From positions 4,588,426 to 4,652,425 of the forward strand of contig JAUPFP010000015.1 of assembly GCA_036925085.1 (NCBI GenBank): DNA of 64,000 bases, given 5' to 3'. Of the stretch, positions 60,600-64,000 are shown in pieces. The position numbers and the translations under genes are program-made. The notes below the pieces were generated by a model, which was not told where the DNA came from, made no database searches, and saw only the letters and a list, made by a program, of their open reading frames with translations. The stretch is from Brachycybe producta (taxonomy: Eukaryota; Arthropoda; Diplopoda; Playtdesmida; Andrognathidae). Each line of letters begins with the position of its first letter. Positions within the stretch are counted from its first letter, which is position 1.

Positions 60600-60960
60600 A
60601 ATATTAGTATTGTCCTAGTTAGGTTATCCAGGTTTTGGTCAGGTCCTGGTTAGGTCTTCTACAGCCTTGTCAATTTTTAAAGGTTGTGGTCAGGTTATTT
60701 AGGTCATGGCTGGGTCATCCAAGTCCTGGTTAGGTTTTCCATCTTTTGATCAGGTCATCTGGGTCATGATTAGGTCTTCCACATTCAGGACATATCTAAG
60801 ATATTTTGTTCAGGTCATCTGGGTCATGATTAGGTCTTCCACATTCAGGACATATCTAAGATATTTTGTTCAGGTCTTCAGGTCATGGTCAGATATTCCA
60901 TTTTATGTTAGGTCTTTCAGGTCCTAGATTCCATCCAGGTCATGGTCAGGTCTTCCATAG
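60600..60960. repeat. AGGTCA-rich repeat with an exact 60-bp tandem duplication
   Basis: 60751-60810 is repeated without change at 60811-60870. The surrounding ~350 bases are made of related CAGGTCATGGTCAGGTCTTC-like words. The AGGTCA hexamer equals a nuclear-receptor half-site, but the repetition alone may explain its frequency. Confidence 0.8.
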
Positions 60961-62280
60961 CAGCCATGTCCAATAAGCCACTATTAAAATTAAGCTGACA
61001 TTCCTTCACTGCATACTTCAGACCGATTAGGGATGACTAAATGACGTCTAATAGTCTTTAAGCAATATAATATTAGTATCTTTGAAATCCTCGATTCACA
61101 TTTCAATCATAACATAAAAACCAACACTTTATACTTTTAATTTAATTTTATTTATTATAAAACAATAACTACAAGTAACATTTCATTGTGGAATGATAGC
61201 AAATTATATTTTATCTCTAAAAAAATAACACCGACACCTTAAAACAAGAAGAAAAAAAAAACTATACAACGATTAACTGAATTATAATAATAAAAACAAA
61301 AGACAAAAGGAAAAATTAAAATATTAAGATAAAATATTAAAAAAAAATTGTTTTCATATTTTTCTCCCAATTTCCTATTTCGAAACAATAAATGACTGTC
61401 TGTATTCACTATTTCAAGTAATGAGAAAAAGAGATAAATCCCACTTGAAAAATATTTTCTGAAAAACTAACAATAACTGATAATAATGATTTTTTTTTTT
61501 TAGTTAAGATGTAACCCGAGTATAAACTTTACTTAAAATCAGACACTTACGCAAAAAGACTTGAAGAAACACTCAAAATAAAAAGACGTTCAAAGAAAAC
61601 TAGAAAGAATTCCTCCATTATATGTGTCTTATGACGTTTTTAATCGAAAAATAAAAAAAGATAATTTTCATTTATGACTTATGGCTTACTGAGCAACTTT
61701 GAAAGTGAAAATTTAATTCGATATTTCTTTTTCGGCGTAATCCTAATTCGACGACAAAATATAAATCTCATAAATGAAAATTAAACTATTTTTGGCATTT
61801 TGAAAAAGACGAAAATTTACATTAAGAGTGACCGAAAATGGCTTTTACAAAACTCACCCCCCCCCTTTCCACCCGTCGAAAAAAAGCTTATTTTAAAAAA
61901 ATATCATGATTTTCTTATTTACTAATATCATTTCAAATTTATTTTATAAGTTCATTTTAATAAGTTTTCACCAAAAATACGTTCTAAAATGCCTCCTCCG
62001 GTTACATCTTAACAAATGAGAAAAGAAAAAAAGAAGATAACGACCAAATAATATAAAATTAAAATAAAACCTGCTTCATGTTATAAATTAAACTATGATG
62101 CAGATTCTTTGTTTACTTTTTTTTCTCTTAATTATAAAGGAAAACTTGTTTAAAAAACAAAAGTTCCTTGCATACATTTATATAGATATATATAATCCAA
62201 ACACCACTTCCTATAGTTGCCTTCACTTTTAAGATTAAGCTTGTGACGTCAGAGGGGTTGACAAAAAACTTACGTTAGTT
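60961..62280. other. A/T-rich DNA, possibly the long 3' UTR of the AHCYL-like gene
   Basis: No ORF or structured repeat recognised. Confidence 0.35.
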
Positions 62281-62790
62281 GAGGGGGCTTTATAAATATT
62301 TATTTTGTTTTTGTCCTCCCAGATGGCGCACCTGCGTGGCTATTATGTTCTATAGGCTGTCCCTCTTCACTCCACCCGCGGGTTTGAGAAAATTTATATT
62401 TTTCAAGCGAACGTTTTTCAGGAGAAACATTACGAGAAAAAAAAATCGAAGTGTTTTATAAACTAGAATAGTTGTTGCTAATGCTAAAAGTTTTTTCAAG
62501 ATGATATCTTTAAAAATAAACTTTTTATGACCGTTTGAAAATAGCGAAAATAATTTTTCATGAAATGTCAATGGACAATCCACAAAACGGATAATTTTCA
62601 AACTGCCATAAAAACTTAACATAATATTTTACGGTTCCAGTTTTGAAAACAATTTGAATTTTTTCATAATGTTGTGACGATTTTGCATCCAAATTTTACA
62701 AAAAAAAGTCTATGGAGCATAGCATCAGCCACTGCAGTGGCGGCATCTGGGGAAAATAAAGTAAAATAAGTATCTATAAAGCCACCTTAA
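62281..62790. mobile_element. ~510-bp composite inverted-repeat element, copy 2
   Basis: The right end GCCACCTTAA and subterminal GCCACTGCAGTGGCGGCATC are mirrored by a degraded left end and CAGATGGCGCACCTGCGTGG. The interior shares dominant-family words with 46243-46770. Confidence 0.65.
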
Positions 62791-62889
62791 AAAAAGATAA
62801 TACAATAAAAGAATTCAAAAAGAACCCTTTTGTTTCAACTGTTGAGAATGTTTAATGTCATGCCTTACATAATAACCATAAATGAGGAT

Positions 62890-63186
62890 TACTTCATGGC
62901 ACTACTTATCCCTATTGAAGTATCCTCCTCCGCAGGCTCCACATCTAACGCACATGAGACCTCACAACTAGGCTTGCCACCTGTGGAGGACAGTCCTCCA
63001 TTCGAAAAAACTGTCCTCCAGCCAGGACCGTCCTCCACGAACGTATTTAAGTTTAAGTTTATTGTGTGGAGGACAATGTTTGCCTTCGTGGAGGACGGTC
63101 CTGGCCGGAGGACATTTCTTCCGAATGGAGGGACTGTCCTCCACAAAGGAGTATAGCGATACTTCTACCGGAATAAGTAATGCCAT
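62890..63186. mobile_element. Nested palindromic element
   Basis: The outer arms CATGGCACTACTTATCCCTA and GAATAAGTAATGCCATG mirror each other. The inner arms GTGGAGGACAGTCCTCCATT and AATGGAGGGACTGTCCTCCA form a second palindrome. The overlapping frames in both directions result from this symmetry. Confidence 0.8.
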
Positions 63187-63930
63187 GTACTAATAAACCT
63201 GATTGACATAAACCTAATTTTTTTAAACCCTTCTGACGTCACAAGTTTCATTTTATTGCGCGGCAACTATAACAAATGAGAAAGACGATCACGATCCAAT
63301 TCCACACTAAAGACCCCCCCCCCCCCCTCAAAACGAACCCTTCAAACATATTCCTCATTTACATATATACCTATATTTATATAGTAGAGAATTATATTAT
63401 TTACACTTAATTTTTATGTATTTTGTTTTTTTCTTGTCATATACAAGGTTTTTATAGTTTCTTTTTTTTGTTGTTGTTTCTTCTCTCTAAAACTAAATAT
63501 CCACGCTATAAATAAGTTGATCATAAAAACTAATTTAAGCTAAATTAAATCACCTGAAAATGCAAATTGAAGGAAATTTGCATTCGGCAAAAAAAAAAAA
63601 AAAGAAAGTGATACTAAACAAAAAAGATAGAAAACAAAACAAAACAAAAAAAACTAGATTTCACCCTGCTTTTGATAAGATATCCATTTCGTGAAAGATT
63701 AAATGAAATCCCTCTCTCTTTCTTTAAAAATGGATTCCATTGTGAAATCACAAGACACTTTTTTTTTCTCTCTTTTTTTCTCTCTCTCTCTTTTCACAAA
63801 GTGATGATGATAATACCGATCACAGACTAGTACCTAAACACATAATCAAGAATTAAGGTTAAAACACAAAGCTTAAAATAAACATTAAAGTTTGAATGCA
63901 ACTTGCAAGAGAGACTATCTCTTTACATAC
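63187..63930. other. A/T-rich DNA with homopolymers, probably last intron or 3' UTR of the AHCYL-like gene
   Basis: C- and A-runs near 63314 and 63590 and a (TC)n tract near 63768-63791. No distinct feature. Confidence 0.4.
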
Positions 63931-64000
63931 CTATAATAGTTCGGTTTAAATGGACCGGCTTTATTTAAACCCATGTATTTTGCCTGTTCATCGGTAAGTT
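63931..64000 (-). CDS. AHCYL1/AHCYL2-like (S-adenosylhomocysteine hydrolase-like) C-terminal exon, partial
   Basis: The minus strand reads LTDEQAKYMGLNKAGPFKP followed by NYYR up to a strong donor (TATAG|GTATGT). This matches the conserved C-terminus of AHCYL1/2 (IRBIT group), which ends ...PFKPNYYRY, better than true AHCY. The final Tyr and stop should come from a downstream exon to the left, which I did not locate. Without splicing the frame would read Y-V-K-R and stop at 63915. AHCYL proteins bind IP3 receptors and ion transporters in animals (family knowledge). The rest of the gene lies beyond the right edge. Confidence 0.8.

Noticed and set aside
62830-63186. Mutually antisense ORFs of 72-108 codons
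   Set aside because: They lie in a nested palindrome whose symmetry opens matching frames on both strands.
1-64000. CRISPR array or prokaryotic operon
   Set aside because: The split genes, splice sites and animal-type proteins show eukaryotic nuclear DNA. The only regular repeat array is a gapless tandem satellite without spacers.

Overview
This window is nuclear DNA from an animal, most likely an invertebrate. It is strongly A+T-rich, the genes are split by many short GT-AG introns, and the intergenic and intronic DNA is packed with palindromic transposon remnants. I could not fix the phylum. All gene models were read by eye from splice signals, reading phase and remembered protein families. 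No search was run.

Layout. 0-11.8 kb: no gene recognised. It holds several miniature inverted-repeat elements, a tRNA-like SINE head and a 2.4-kb satellite array of ~109-bp monomers with a three-monomer higher-order period. 11.8-13.3 kb (+): YOD1, an OTU deubiquitinase. 15.1-17.0 kb (-): EIF4E3, head-to-head with SMIM30 (17.8 kb, +), a one-exon microprotein. 18.5-19.9 kb (-): DUS4L, a tRNA dihydrouridine synthase. 20.8-23.0 kb: nested inverted-repeat elements, one enclosing a telomere-like CCTAAC tract. 23.8-32.5 kb (+): HDAC6, two deacetylase domains plus a ZnF-UBP domain. 34.5-37.4 kb (+): a four-exon UDP-glycosyltransferase. 37.7-41.1 kb (-): two tandem paralogues of a secreted ten-cysteine prokineticin/astakine-like protein. 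41.2-50.1 kb: nearly gene-free, repeat-rich. 50.1-53.5 kb (-): a DUF4743-type Nudix protein. 55.3-60.2 kb (-): a BTB-BACK protein with nine C2H2 fingers. 63.9-64.0 kb (-): the C-terminal end of an AHCYL1/2-like gene running off the window.

The genes are a mixed housekeeping/regulatory set with no operon-like logic. YOD1 and HDAC6 both act on ubiquitin-dependent proteostasis (YOD1 as a deubiquitinase, HDAC6 through its ubiquitin-binding finger), but their proximity is probably chance.

The main points for a second look are: (1) a duplicated, apparently mutually exclusive exon pair in HDAC6 catalytic domain 1 that swaps the segment holding a zinc-binding Asp; (2) a GC-AG intron in the same domain, supported by exon-by-exon comparison with domain 2; (3) the satellite array, which is bounded by inverted end sequences like a transposon and has diverged relatives in and near HDAC6; (4) a dominant palindromic MITE family with more than a dozen copies, several in introns; and (5) the linked prokineticin-like gene pair.
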